Source: Deltaproteobacteria bacterium
GTDB taxonomy: Bacteria > Desulfobacterota > GWC2-55-46
Reading direction: 5' to 3'
DNA length: 33,170 nt
Assembly: GCA_016219115.1 (NCBI GenBank)
Contig: JACRCH010000111.1
Location: 1 to 33,170 of the forward strand
This document shows positions 1-8,729 of this stretch, piece after piece. The notes beneath the pieces are model-generated. The model saw nothing but the letters and a program-made list of their open reading frames with translations. It had not been told where the DNA came from and did no database searches. The position numbers were made by a program, and so were the translations under genes. Within the stretch, counting starts at the first letter, position 1. Every line of letters begins with the position of its first letter.

Positions 1-1071
1 CTGAGGGTCTCCACTCTCCCGACGCAGTACGGCGAGACCGTCGTGATGAGGATACTCGATCCCAAGGCGTCTTTGCTCGGGCTCGATGGCATAGGGTTTC
101 TGGATGAGGACTTTGACCGGGTCATGGACATGATAGACAGACCCCAGGGCGTTGTGCTTGTGACCGGGCCGACCGGGTCCGGCAAGACCTCCACCCTGTA
201 CGCCATGATAGGGCATATAAAGAAAGAGGCTATAAACATCATAACCATAGAAGACCCGATAGAGTACGAGCTGAAGGACGTGAACCAGGTCGCCGTAAGC
301 GACAAGACCGGCCTGACCTTCTCGTACACCCTGCGCTCCGTCTTGAGACAGGACCCTGACGTCATACTCGTCGGAGAGATGAGGGACTCGGAGACCGCCA
401 TAATAGCGCACCAGGCCTCGATGACGGGCCACCTCGTATTTTCGACGCTGCATACCAACGACGCCGTCTCTTCAATAATACGGCTTAAGAACATGGGGAT
501 CCCCCAGTACATGATAGCCTCGGCCCTGAACGGGATAGTGGCCCAGAGGCTGGTGAGAAAGATATGCGAGGGGTGCCGTGCAGAGTACGCGCCCGGGCAG
601 GACGAGCTTAAAAAGGCGGGGGTCAAATGGAGCGGCAAGAAGCTCTACCGCGGAGAGGGTTGCCAGGCTTGCTCAGGCAGCGGTTACTCCGGCAGGATAG
701 GCATCTTCGAGGTGCTCCCCGTAAACGGCAAGATAAAAAACCTTATAGCCAACGACGCCCCGGAAAGAGAGCTTATAAAGGCGGCCTCGGAGGCCGGGAT
801 GACGCCGATACACATTGACGGGCTCAAGAAGGTGGCCTCGGGCCTGACGACCCTTGAGGAACTCACCAGGGTGATCTATCTGTCAAAGGACGACAGCCAC
901 AGGGAGTGCGCCTCCTGCGGCAAGCCCGTCGTCGCGGATACGGAGTACTGCCCGGAGTGCGGCTCCCGGGTGACAAATATCTGCCCGTCGTGCGAGAGAC
1001 AGAGGCAGCCGGAATGGATAGCCTGCCCGTACTGTGCCCTACGGTTTGATGATAGCCCCGCAGCCGGGTAA
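1..1071 (+). CDS. GspE/PilB-family type II secretion / type IV pilus assembly ATPase, C-terminal part (5' truncated by window), with C-terminal zinc-ribbon tail
   Basis: Frame 1 is open from base 1 (LRVSTLPTQYGETVVMRILD); Walker A GPTGSGKTSTLYAM, Walker B ILVGEMRDSETA, VFSTLHTNDA, tetracysteine CEGC..CQAC. Extra C-terminal CASC..CPEC..CPSC..CPYC. Confidence 0.93.
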   Translation: MRVSTLPTQYGETVVMRILDPKASLLGLDGIGFLDEDFDRVMDMIDRPQGVVLVTGPTGSGKTSTLYAMIGHIKKEAINIITIEDPIEYELKDVNQVAVSDKTGLTFSYTLRSVLRQDPDVILVGEMRDSETAIIAHQASMTGHLVFSTLHTNDAVSSIIRLKNMGIPQYMIASALNGIVAQRLVRKICEGCRAEYAPGQDELKKAGVKWSGKKLYRGEGCQACSGSGYSGRIGIFEVLPVNGKIKNLIANDAPERELIKAASEAGMTPIHIDGLKKVASGLTTLEELTRVIYLSKDDSHRECASCGKPVVADTEYCPECGSRVTNICPSCERQRQPEWIACPYCALRFDDSPAAG

Positions 1072-1200
1072 ACCCCGGTTCCAGAAGTTATAGTTTGCCA
1101 AAGCCTGCCCGATATGCTAGTATATGGCGCAAAATCCATTTGAACCGTAATAGAAAAGGTTTTGCCGCTCTTTTACGGCCGGCACTCGGGTTAAGCGACT

Positions 1201-1773
1201 ATGTCAAAGTCTCATTTGAAATACCTTCTTGTCCTCTTTGTCCTCTTATTTTCTCCCTCTTTTTCCACAGGTCAAAGCGATATGGACCCGGCCCCGGCCG
1301 ACTGGCCCAACTACAGGTATGAAAGGAAGCCCGGCGAGTTAAAGAAGGACAAGTACGGCATGATAGACCCCACTCCGGATGTCGTTTCGCTTACATTCCT
1401 GCCTGTGGACACATACGGTTTTGTCGACTGGGTCAAGTCGATAAACGAGGGGCTTGTGCGGCCCAAGGACACCTTGCCTGGACAGATTAACCACCTGAAG
1501 CCCGAAGACCTGGAGACGAACAACCAGGATATCCTCATAAGATCGAAGATGAAGTTCATGCCGGACGTCATATTCCCTCACGCCCAGCATAACGCCTGGC
1601 TCAAATGCAGTGTCTGCCACCCGAAGATATTCAAGAAAAAGGCGGGAGCGAACAACATCTCCATGGCGGCCATCTGGAAGGGCCAGTGGTGCGGAAGATG
1701 CCACGACAGGGTAGCCTTCCCGACCCGTAACTGCTTCAAGTGCCACTCGGCACCCGGAGACGCGAAGAAGTAA
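1201..1773 (+). CDS. exported triheme c-type (c7-like) cytochrome
   Basis: N-terminal signal-like hydrophobic segment (YLLVLFVLLFSPSFSTG); three CXXCH motifs: CSVCH, CGRCH, CFKCH; upstream His (PHAQH). Confidence 0.85.
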   Translation: MSKSHLKYLLVLFVLLFSPSFSTGQSDMDPAPADWPNYRYERKPGELKKDKYGMIDPTPDVVSLTFLPVDTYGFVDWVKSINEGLVRPKDTLPGQINHLKPEDLETNNQDILIRSKMKFMPDVIFPHAQHNAWLKCSVCHPKIFKKKAGANNISMAAIWKGQWCGRCHDRVAFPTRNCFKCHSAPGDAKK

Positions 1774-1783
1774 GGCCCCCCTT

Positions 1784-2266
1784 TTATAGCTTGTAGCCGA
1801 ACTTTCTCAGGAGCTCTTTTCTCGCCTTCCTGGCATCTTCGTCCTCGACCCCTTTCGGAGAATACCCGTCTATTGTGCCGATAATGCCTCTGCCCTGCGC
1901 GGTCTTCGCCACTATCACCTCAAGCGGGTTTGCCGTGGCGCACCATACCGTACAGACCTCCTGGCAGGACTTGACGGCGTTCAGGACATTTACGGGGTAG
2001 GCGTCTTTAAGGACTATGACGAAGCAGTGGCCGGCCCCTATGGCGGTAGAGTTCCTGACAGCGCATCTTTTCATCTCCTCGTCAGTGCCCTCTACTCTCA
2101 CGAGGCACGGCCCCGAGGCCTCCGAGAACGCTATCCCGAACCTTGCGCCCGGCACGCTCGATATTATTATCTCGTATAAGTCTTCCACCGTCTTTATGAA
2201 GTGCGCCGCGCCGATTATGATGTTTGTCCCTTCGGGGAACTCCGCCCTTACCGATTCCAATTCCAT
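1784..2266 (-). CDS. adenosine-specific kinase (PF04008-like)
   Basis: Family-like sequence GAAHFIKTVEDLYE, FGIAFSEASGPCLVRVEG, GAGHCFVIVLKDAYPVNVLNAVK, CTVWCATANPLEVIVA, GRGIIGTIDGYSPKGVE. Confidence 0.85.
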   Translation of the reverse strand: MELESVRAEFPEGTNIIIGAAHFIKTVEDLYEIIISSVPGARFGIAFSEASGPCLVRVEGTDEEMKRCAVRNSTAIGAGHCFVIVLKDAYPVNVLNAVKSCQEVCTVWCATANPLEVIVAKTAQGRGIIGTIDGYSPKGVEDEDARKARKELLRKFGYKL

Positions 2267-2286
2267 GATACCCTCCCGCCGGTCTT

Positions 2287-2946
2287 TTATGCCTTGAGGC
2301 CCTCTACGATGCCGACCCCGGAGCTTGTGCCGATCCTGTCGGCCCCGGCCCCGATCATCTTCAGGGCGTCCTCTGTAGTCTTTATCCCGCCCGAGGCCTT
2401 TATCAGTATCCTGCCCTTTGCCGCGCCGGATAATAGCCTTATGTCTTCGGCTTTGGCGCCGCCGGGGCCAAAGCCGGTAGAGGTCTTAACGAAGTGCGCC
2501 CCGGCGTTTATCGAGAGGTTGAGAGCGAGTTTTTTCTCCTCGTCCGTCAGGTAACAGGCCTCGATGATGACTTTTATTACGGCGCCGGAAAGAGTCTTTA
2601 CGATCTGCCTGATCTCCTTTTCCACGACAGACGCCCTGCCGGACCTCAGCAAAGAAATGTTGATGACCGTGTCTATTTCAGAGGCGCCGGCGCCGAAGGC
2701 CTCGACCGACTCAAAGAGCTTCGCGTTCGGGCTTGAAAAGCCGAGGGGAAAGCCCGTTACGGTCGTTATCTTGAGCGGATTTCCCCTGATGAGGCTTTTA
2801 GCGAAGGGCACATGGCACGGGGGCACGCACACCGATGCGAACGGGTACTTAAGCCCGTCGCTTACAAGGGCCTCGATCTCTTTTTCGCGGGCCTCCGGCC
2901 TCAAAAGAGTCAGGTCGATCTTTCCGGCTAGTTCTTCCTTTGTCAT
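2287..2946 (-). CDS. deoC: deoxyribose-phosphate aldolase
   Basis: IDLTLLRPEA, VCVPPCHV, VTGFPLGFSS, EIDTVINI, KVIIEACYLTDEEK, GAHFVKTSTGFGPGGA, KASGGIKTTEDAL, GADRIGTSSG. Confidence 0.95.
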   Translation of the reverse strand: MTKEELAGKIDLTLLRPEAREKEIEALVSDGLKYPFASVCVPPCHVPFAKSLIRGNPLKITTVTGFPLGFSSPNAKLFESVEAFGAGASEIDTVINISLLRSGRASVVEKEIRQIVKTLSGAVIKVIIEACYLTDEEKKLALNLSINAGAHFVKTSTGFGPGGAKAEDIRLLSGAAKGRILIKASGGIKTTEDALKMIGAGADRIGTSSGVGIVEGLKA

Positions 2947-3008
2947 GGCCCGAACTTAACAGATAAAGTCATGGTTGGCAAGGCATTTGACCTGCCGCGG
3001 CGAGAGGT

Positions 3009-3782
3009 TTATCCCACGGAAGCCTTCCTGACGGCGTCGAAGTAACGGCGTATCCTTCTCGCGTTCGTGCCGATGTCGCTTATACCGACCCTGGAGACCG
3101 AGCGCACATCGATCCTGCTCCCGACGTCTCCCGCGGTGATCCTGACCGCGATATCGTCCTTGAAGCCGTACCACAGGGTAGTGTCCACCGCCTCGATGTG
3201 AAGAGACGGCCTGTCGGCGTCTATTATCTCCCAGCCGAGGCCCCTGGCCGCTTTAAGCGCGGCGTCGAAGGCCGCCTCCGGCGCGATATTCAATTCAAGG
3301 GGTTTTATCTCCGGATACCTGGCGCGCTGGATCCCGGCGACCTCCGCTCCGGCGTACTCGGCAGGCGTGGGACGGAGGGCCGGAAGGGCGCTGAAGACCG
3401 GAGGGTTTGCCGTGTCGGTCGTTATATCGTGGATACGGGGGACCCTGTTTGCCTCAAGCGACCACATAAGCGGTATGACGACCGCGGCGAGGCTTATGAC
3501 TAGACCGGCAAGCCCCGGTACAACCCCTTTTGTACTTTTGCGCCTTATGACGCAAACAATGACCCCGGCGAACGAAAGCGCAAAGGAGACAAAAGCGCCA
3601 TAGGCGCAAAACCTCATGATCGTGAAGCCGGTCCTGAAGTGCCAGAGCCCCCAGCGCGACCCGGGCCCCGAGAGGGCGGCGAGCGACAGGAGCACAAGGG
3701 CCGCTAAAAAACCGGCGTAGCACAGGCGCGAGCGCCTGCGCATCGGCCCGTAGCGTCCCTTAAAGTATATCTTTTCGGTCAT
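3009..3782 (-). CDS. DUF1499-containing membrane protein
   Basis: Three hydrophobic segments followed by DUF1499-like IHDITTDTANPPVF...EAVDTTLWYGFKDDIAVRI...SRIDVRSVSRVGISDIGTNARRIRRYF. Confidence 0.82.
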   Translation of the reverse strand: MTEKIYFKGRYGPMRRRSRLCYAGFLAALVLLSLAALSGPGSRWGLWHFRTGFTIMRFCAYGAFVSFALSFAGVIVCVIRRKSTKGVVPGLAGLVISLAAVVIPLMWSLEANRVPRIHDITTDTANPPVFSALPALRPTPAEYAGAEVAGIQRARYPEIKPLELNIAPEAAFDAALKAARGLGWEIIDADRPSLHIEAVDTTLWYGFKDDIAVRITAGDVGSRIDVRSVSRVGISDIGTNARRIRRYFDAVRKASVG

Positions 3783-3818
3783 AGGCCCCTTAACGGTAAA
3801 ATACGCGCAACTGGAATA

Positions 3819-3985
3819 TTTTAATCACAAAATTCCCTGTCGCTTGCTCCGGGGTTTCCTTGTAAAACCCTCCCCCTCGATGGGGGAGGGAAGGGTGGGG
3901 GTGAAAAAATGTTTTCACCCTCCCCTCCCTTGATGGGAGGGGAGGCTTAAGTGATACCCCGGAGCAAGGCTAGCGGGGTGGTTCA
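3819..3985 (+). repeat. dispersed structured repeat, copy A1
   Basis: ttttaatcacaaaattccctgt.gcttgct...tttccttgtaaaa..cctccccctcgatgggggaggg...ccccg...cggggtggttca; matches A2 at 15271-15490; contains several hairpins. Confidence 0.85.
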
Positions 3986-4026
3986 GCGGGAGCTCCCGGT
4001 CTGTAAAGGCGGGTATCTATGCTTTC

Positions 4027-4431
4027 TTAGCCCGCGGGATATGATGAAAACTGATCAGCGACAGCCAACCACTTTCCGCCCTCCTTTACGAACACGAACA
4101 TGTCTCTCCCGCCGATATCGATCGTCTGGCTCCCCATATCGAAGGACATCTCAAAGTAATAGGTCACGACGGCTAAGTTGCCGCCGCCGTATATCTGGAC
4201 CTTCGGGTCAAACTCGTTCCATCTATGAATACTGGCGTTGTCGGAAAATGCCTTCCATGAGGAGATACAGGCTTCCCTCCCATCGAGGCGCGAACGGTCA
4301 GTGGCGGTGATCGCCACCATGTCTTTGTGGAAGTAGTCTTTGAGCGCGCCCGCGTTGCCCTCTTTGGTCCAGGCACGGTTCAACGCCAGAACGGTCTGCC
4401 AAACCTCTTCTTCCTGCGGAGATAATTTCAT
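4027..4431 (-). CDS. NTF2-like / SnoaL / DUF4440-type protein
   Basis: 134 aa; ALNRAWTKEGNAGALKDYFHKDMVAI...DGREACISSWKAF...VQIYGGGNLAVVTYYFE...GRDMFVFVKEGGKWLAVADQFS pattern. Confidence 0.8.
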   Translation of the reverse strand: MKLSPQEEEVWQTVLALNRAWTKEGNAGALKDYFHKDMVAITATDRSRLDGREACISSWKAFSDNASIHRWNEFDPKVQIYGGGNLAVVTYYFEMSFDMGSQTIDIGGRDMFVFVKEGGKWLAVADQFSSYPAG

Positions 4432-4610
4432 TTTACACCGCCTCCTTCGAATATTATTGTTTTTTGCGAGATCATCAAAAGATGTTTAAACCGCTCCCCC
4501 ATGCCTTAGATTGTATCGTCTGCCGGCGTACTGTCAAATCCGCCGGTCAAAGACCCCGTAAAAGACCGTGAGCGCCCGCCGGGCGCGTTTTGATTCGTTC
4601 CTCCTTTTTC

Positions 4611-4642
4611 TAATCTTTTTTTAATCTTTTATCTTCTATAAT
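4611..4642 (+). promoter_or_regulatory. predicted response-regulator-dependent promoter: TAATC-N6-TAATC direct repeat plus TATAAT -10
   Basis: taatc at 4611 and 4622 (11-nt period), tataat at 4637-4642; same spacing as the 7872-7903 site. Confidence 0.6.
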
Positions 4643-4818
4643 ATATAATAGTTATGTGCGGTTAAGACCGACCGTTTTGCCCTGCAAAGAAGCGTCCGGG
4701 ACAACGGGCTCCGGGGGCGCGTAAGAGGACAAAGCGTGTTGACTAACGCCGTTGAAGATGTTAAAAAAATTAAGAGAGTTCCTGCCCGTGGCTATCTCAA
4801 ACAAAAAAGGAAGAGAAT

Positions 4819-5490
4819 ATGGAACCCAATAACGAAAGAGTGAGAGTGATAGTGGACGTATGGGATTGGCCTATCAGGGTGCTTCACTGGGTAAACATGT
4901 CTTTGATCTTCACTCTGGCGCTCCTTGTGCTCGGGAACCTGGGCATGGAGTATCTTGGTGTGGGCGAGGATACGAGGGACCAGGTGGCAAAGCTCCACGC
5001 CACGGTCGGGTATGTGTTCATCGGTACTTTTTCATTAAGGCTGCTCTGGGGGTTCGTGGGCAACAAGTACGCCTCCTGGCGCGATATAATACCCTGCAAG
5101 AAAGAGCAGCGTGAAGCCATAGCGCACAACATAAAGTGGTATTTGAGCGGTTTCAGGGGCAAGGCGGCAAAGGTCGTCGGACACGACCCGCTGGCTTCCA
5201 TCTTCTACATGGCCCTTTTCATAGTGCTCTTAAGCCAGGCCGCAACCGGCCTTCTCCTCTCCGGCACCGAGTTTAAGATGTTCCCTGGTACGCTTTTCGT
5301 GGGCTCCTTGAGCGAATCCGCCTCAGAGACCATCGCCAAATCGCTCAAGGAGGTACACGAGTTAGGCTTCTGGTTCATAGTCTTTTTCATATGCGCCCAT
5401 CTCGGCGGCCTTGTCGTCCATGAGGTAAAGGAGAAGACCGGGCTCTTTTCATCGATGATACACGGCAAAAAATACCTGCCCAGAGAGTAG
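4819..5490 (+). CDS. cytochrome b561 / b-type cytochrome subunit-like membrane protein
   Basis: VWDWPIRVLHWVNMSLIFTLA, KLHATVGYVFIGTFSLRLLWGFVG, EVHELGFWFIVFFICAHLGGLVVHE; four TM segments with paired His. Confidence 0.85.
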   Translation: MEPNNERVRVIVDVWDWPIRVLHWVNMSLIFTLALLVLGNLGMEYLGVGEDTRDQVAKLHATVGYVFIGTFSLRLLWGFVGNKYASWRDIIPCKKEQREAIAHNIKWYLSGFRGKAAKVVGHDPLASIFYMALFIVLLSQAATGLLLSGTEFKMFPGTLFVGSLSESASETIAKSLKEVHELGFWFIVFFICAHLGGLVVHEVKEKTGLFSSMIHGKKYLPRE

Positions 5491-5569
5491 CCTACGCTGA
5501 AAAACGGATTCCCGAGTAAAGGCCACCCATATCCCTTTCAGGGATTTGCAGTTCCAAAAGGACAAAGAG

Positions 5570-6241
5570 ATGAGAATACTCCTTGTTGAAGACGAAAAAG
5601 ACCTCGCGATGATAATCAAGCAGGGGCTTGAAGAGGAAGGCTATGTCGTGGACGTGGCGCACGACGGGGAGGAGGGCCTTTACATGGCCGAGAACTTCCC
5701 GGCGGACGCCGTCATCCTCGATATCATGCTGCCTCTTCTGGACGGGCTTTCCGTCCTGAGCGCGTTAAGGAAAAAGGGCAACATGACCCCGGTGATACTC
5801 CTGACGGCCAGGGACGCGCTTCTGGACAAGATAAAGGGCCTTGATACGGGGGCTGACGACTATCTGACCAAGCCCTTCGTCTTCGAGGAGCTCCTGGCCA
5901 GGGTCAGGTCGCTTTTAAGGAGAAAGGCTACCGTTAAGGAGGCCGTCATACGGATAGGCGACCTTGAGATCAACACCGCGAGCCACGAGGTCAAGCGCGG
6001 CGGCAAGGCGATAGCGCTCTCGGCCCGCGAGTACGCGCTCCTTGAGTACCTCGCCTACAGGAAGGACAATGTGGTGACGCGCAGCGAGATAGTCGAGCAC
6101 ATATACAGCGAGGAAACCGACATGGACTCCAATGTCGTCGACGTATACATCAATTATCTGCGCAACAAGGTCGACAAGGACTTCAAGAAAAAGCTCATCC
6201 ACACGGTCCGCGGCGCGGGCTACATGCTCAAGGAAGAGTAA
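5570..6241 (+). CDS. OmpR-family response regulator (receiver + winged helix)
   Basis: MRILLVEDEKDLAMII, DAVILDIMLPLLDGLSVL, LLTARDALLDKIKGLDTGADDYLTKPFVFEELLARVRSLLRR; C-terminal wHTH. ATG at 5570 preferred over the ORF-track TTG at 5546. Confidence 0.93.
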   Translation: MRILLVEDEKDLAMIIKQGLEEEGYVVDVAHDGEEGLYMAENFPADAVILDIMLPLLDGLSVLSALRKKGNMTPVILLTARDALLDKIKGLDTGADDYLTKPFVFEELLARVRSLLRRKATVKEAVIRIGDLEINTASHEVKRGGKAIALSAREYALLEYLAYRKDNVVTRSEIVEHIYSEETDMDSNVVDVYINYLRNKVDKDFKKKLIHTVRGAGYMLKEE

Positions 6242-6249
6242 CCCCCATT

Positions 6250-7671
6250 ATGTTCAACTCCATTAAATTAAAGCTCGTCATACTCTTCCTCGTAGTCTTC
6301 TCGTTCTTCTTCACGGGCCTCGAGATATTCCTTTACTACAAGCTCGAAGACCTCGTCATACACCTGGCCGACGAGCACCTGACAAGCGAGCTTGAGACGG
6401 TGTCGAACCTCATGACCGTGGAGGAGGCGCACGGGCAGCTCGATACAGAGCTCGCGGAGCTTTCGAGCGCGGTCACGGGCATGTACGCCGCTAAGCTCTC
6501 GGGCCATTACTACCAGATAGTCTCCGTGGACGGCCATGTGCTTGTAAGGTCCCCGTCGCTTGCCAGGGCTGACGCGACGATGCCTGTCATACAGCCCGAA
6601 GGCTCGGCCCAGGACTTCAGGTCCGTAACCGGCCCCAACGGGGTCCCGATGCGCATGATAAGCCGGACCTTCAACTTCTCCGTCGGCAGGCTTACCTTCC
6701 AGGCCGGGGACTCGCTCGAGGACACCTATGAGCTCTTAAGCTCGTTCAGGAACATCGTGCTGGCGATCTTTCCGGCGGTCTTCATCATCTGCGGCATAGG
6801 CGTTTTCGTCATGACCGGGTTCGCGTTGAGGTCGCTTAAGACATTCTCGGCCAAGGTCGGCCAGATCACCGAGGAGAACCTGAGCGAGAGGATCGAGGAG
6901 AGGGGCGCCCCGGCGGAACTCAAACCGCTGGCCACGAGCTTCAACACGATGCTCGGGCGCCTCGAGGAGTCGTTTGCCAAACAGAAGCAGTTCTTATCGG
7001 ACGCGTCCCACGAACTGCGTACCCCGACCTCCATCATAAAGAGCTTCTGCGACGTTACGCTTTCCAGGGACAGGCAGTCCGCCGACTACAGGGAGTCGAT
7101 AAAAAAGATAGGCGACACCGTCAACAGGATGTGCGACATCATCAACCGCATCCTCGTGATATCGAGGATGGACACCAAGACCATACTCTTCAAGCCCGTG
7201 AGGATGGACCTCCGTGACATAATGAGGGACGTATTGAAGCTCATCGAGCCTTCCGCCGTCAACAAGGGGGTCGTCATAAAGCTTAACGGCCCTTCGGTGA
7301 CGGTAAAGGGAGACCGCGAGGGGCTTACCGAGGTATTCACCAATATCGTCGAGAACGCGATAAAGTACAACAGGCCCCAGGGCAAGGTAGATATCGATAT
7401 CTCCGAGAGCCAGGGCGGGGCCGTCGTGGTGGTGGAAGACACCGGGATCGGCATACCGGAGGGAGAGACCGAAAAGATATTCGACCGGTTCTACCGCGTG
7501 GACGCCAGCCGCGGCGTTACCGTCGGAAGCGGTCTGGGGCTCTCGATAGTCCGGACTATAGTCGAGGCCCACGGCGGGCGGGTGGAGGTAAAAAGCGAGG
7601 TCGGCAAAGGCACCACCTTCACCGTGTATATCCCTGTGAACCCGGAGTTTAAAAACGGGCCGAAAGCATAG
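6250..7671 (+). CDS. membrane sensor histidine kinase (HAMP, HisKA, HATPase_c)
   Basis: N-terminal TM, HAMP-like segment, H-box FLSDASHELRTPTSII, N-box NIVENAIKYN, G-boxes DTGIGIPEGE and GSGLGLSIVRTIVEAHGG. Confidence 0.95.
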   Translation: MFNSIKLKLVILFLVVFSFFFTGLEIFLYYKLEDLVIHLADEHLTSELETVSNLMTVEEAHGQLDTELAELSSAVTGMYAAKLSGHYYQIVSVDGHVLVRSPSLARADATMPVIQPEGSAQDFRSVTGPNGVPMRMISRTFNFSVGRLTFQAGDSLEDTYELLSSFRNIVLAIFPAVFIICGIGVFVMTGFALRSLKTFSAKVGQITEENLSERIEERGAPAELKPLATSFNTMLGRLEESFAKQKQFLSDASHELRTPTSIIKSFCDVTLSRDRQSADYRESIKKIGDTVNRMCDIINRILVISRMDTKTILFKPVRMDLRDIMRDVLKLIEPSAVNKGVVIKLNGPSVTVKGDREGLTEVFTNIVENAIKYNRPQGKVDIDISESQGGAVVVVEDTGIGIPEGETEKIFDRFYRVDASRGVTVGSGLGLSIVRTIVEAHGGRVEVKSEVGKGTTFTVYIPVNPEFKNGPKA

Positions 7672-7704
7672 TCTGTCTCTGAAAAACCATCCGCAGATCG
7701 ATTG

Positions 7705-7740
7705 ACCGGGCCGGCGCGGGTCTCCTCGCGCCGGCCCGGT
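7705..7740 (+). terminator. strong hairpin after the two-component system (terminator-like)
   Basis: accgggccggcgcg (7705-7718) / cgcgccggcccggt (7727-7740), 14-bp perfect stem; only a weak downstream T tract (ctcgttt). Confidence 0.6.
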
Positions 7741-7871
7741 CTCGTTTGACGGCAAACAGCCGGATATCCGCGAGTAACTCCCCTGAGAACCGCGTAAAAA
7801 ATGCCCCGCAGCATTAGCCTCCGCAAGATAAATATCCTTTAAAATCAAGGCTTCCGTCAGGGAGGCGTTCT

Positions 7872-7903
7872 TAATCTTCTTCTAATCTCACCTTTTGTAT
7901 AAT
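7872..7903 (+). promoter_or_regulatory. predicted response-regulator-dependent promoter: TAATC-N6-TAATC direct repeat plus TATAAT -10
   Basis: taatc at 7872 and 7883 (11-nt period), tataat at 7898-7903; geometry identical to the 4611-4642 site. Confidence 0.6.
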
Positions 7904-7941
7904 GGGGCTGTGGTTATTGGATTTACCGGGGTGTCGTAAGT

Positions 7942-8307
7942 ATGCGTATAATGTTTGATCTGATGGGTACTGTCTTCGGCGCGATCGACATGTCTCTGAG
8001 GCCGGGGATAAAGGAGACGATAAAAGCCCTGAGGGAAAACGGGTGTCAGGTGGGTTTCTGGACGAGCGGCCCGGTCGAGCAATACAGGGCCGTGTTAAAT
8101 GGGGCCGGTATCACCGGGGAAGTATACAGGAAAGGGGTTCATCTGCCGTTCGTTCCCGACATTTGCGTTGACGACAGCCCCGAGGAGTGGATGCCGGGAG
8201 AGCTCTTCGCCGTAAAACCCCATATCTCGGATGTAATGCCCGGAGTCTCCATACTTGTCGCTGAGCTGATGGGCTTCAACGAGAAGCGGAACTTTTTCCG
8301 GGATTGA
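7942..8307 (+). CDS. small HAD-like (haloacid dehalogenase-fold) protein
   Basis: MFDLMGTVFGAIDMSLRPGIKETIKALRENGCQVGFWTSGPVEQ...DICVDDSPEEWMPG resembles HAD motifs. Confidence 0.6.
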   Translation: MRIMFDLMGTVFGAIDMSLRPGIKETIKALRENGCQVGFWTSGPVEQYRAVLNGAGITGEVYRKGVHLPFVPDICVDDSPEEWMPGELFAVKPHISDVMPGVSILVAELMGFNEKRNFFRD

Positions 8308-8326
8308 CGGGACGGCGCGCTGTGTT

Positions 8327-8428
8327 TGAACCACCCCGCAAGCCTTGCTGACAGGGTTTCCGTTGGGGATATCTGTTTTTATATACGCGGCAAGCCGCGC
8401 TTAATTGAACCCGAAGGAAATATTAAAA
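8327..8428 (-). repeat. dispersed structured repeat, copy B1 (inverted relative to B2)
   Basis: tgaaccaccccgcaagccttgct..agggtttcc...gggatatctgtttttatatacgcggcaagccgcgcttaatt.aa.ccgaaggaaatattaaaa; near-identical to the reverse complement of 31804-31905. Confidence 0.9.
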
Positions 8429-8484
8429 CCCCGGGGCCTTAAGACGGTTTAAAGAACAGGATGGTATTGACAGGAGGTGTGATT

Positions 8485-8706
8485 ATGAAGAGCAGGGGTG
8501 TAGTCGTAATCGACCTGATGGGAGAAGCGGACGAGTTGGAAAAGGGTGAGATCAAAAGAGAGGACCACGCATGCAGGTGCGAAGTCTGTCACTGCGACAA
8601 CGGGGTCCCGAAGGGCTACGAGGGAAGGGCCGTAAAGTATGACGAATCGCTCATACTCCTTCCGCAGGCCTATGTCGAGCTCCGGGGCAGGTGGAACTCC
8701 AGGTAA
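8485..8706 (+). CDS. small (73 aa) protein with Cys/His cluster CRCEVCHC, function unknown
   Basis: ATG at 8485 preceded by aggaggt at 8473-8479; ORF ends at 8706. Confidence 0.65.
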   Translation: MKSRGVVVIDLMGEADELEKGEIKREDHACRCEVCHCDNGVPKGYEGRAVKYDESLILLPQAYVELRGRWNSR

Positions 8707-8729
8707 GGAAACAAGGCGTCTTCCGCGGC

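Noticed and set aside
3971-4035. tRNA-like string gcggggtggttcagcgggagctcccggtctgtaaaggcggg
   Set aside because: No convincing T-arm or paired acceptor stem; the first part is the shared repeat terminus and the end overlaps the NTF2-like CDS stop.
6994-7848. 284-aa antisense ORF across the histidine kinase 3' end
   Set aside because: Shadow of a confident histidine kinase plus terminator hairpin; no family signal.
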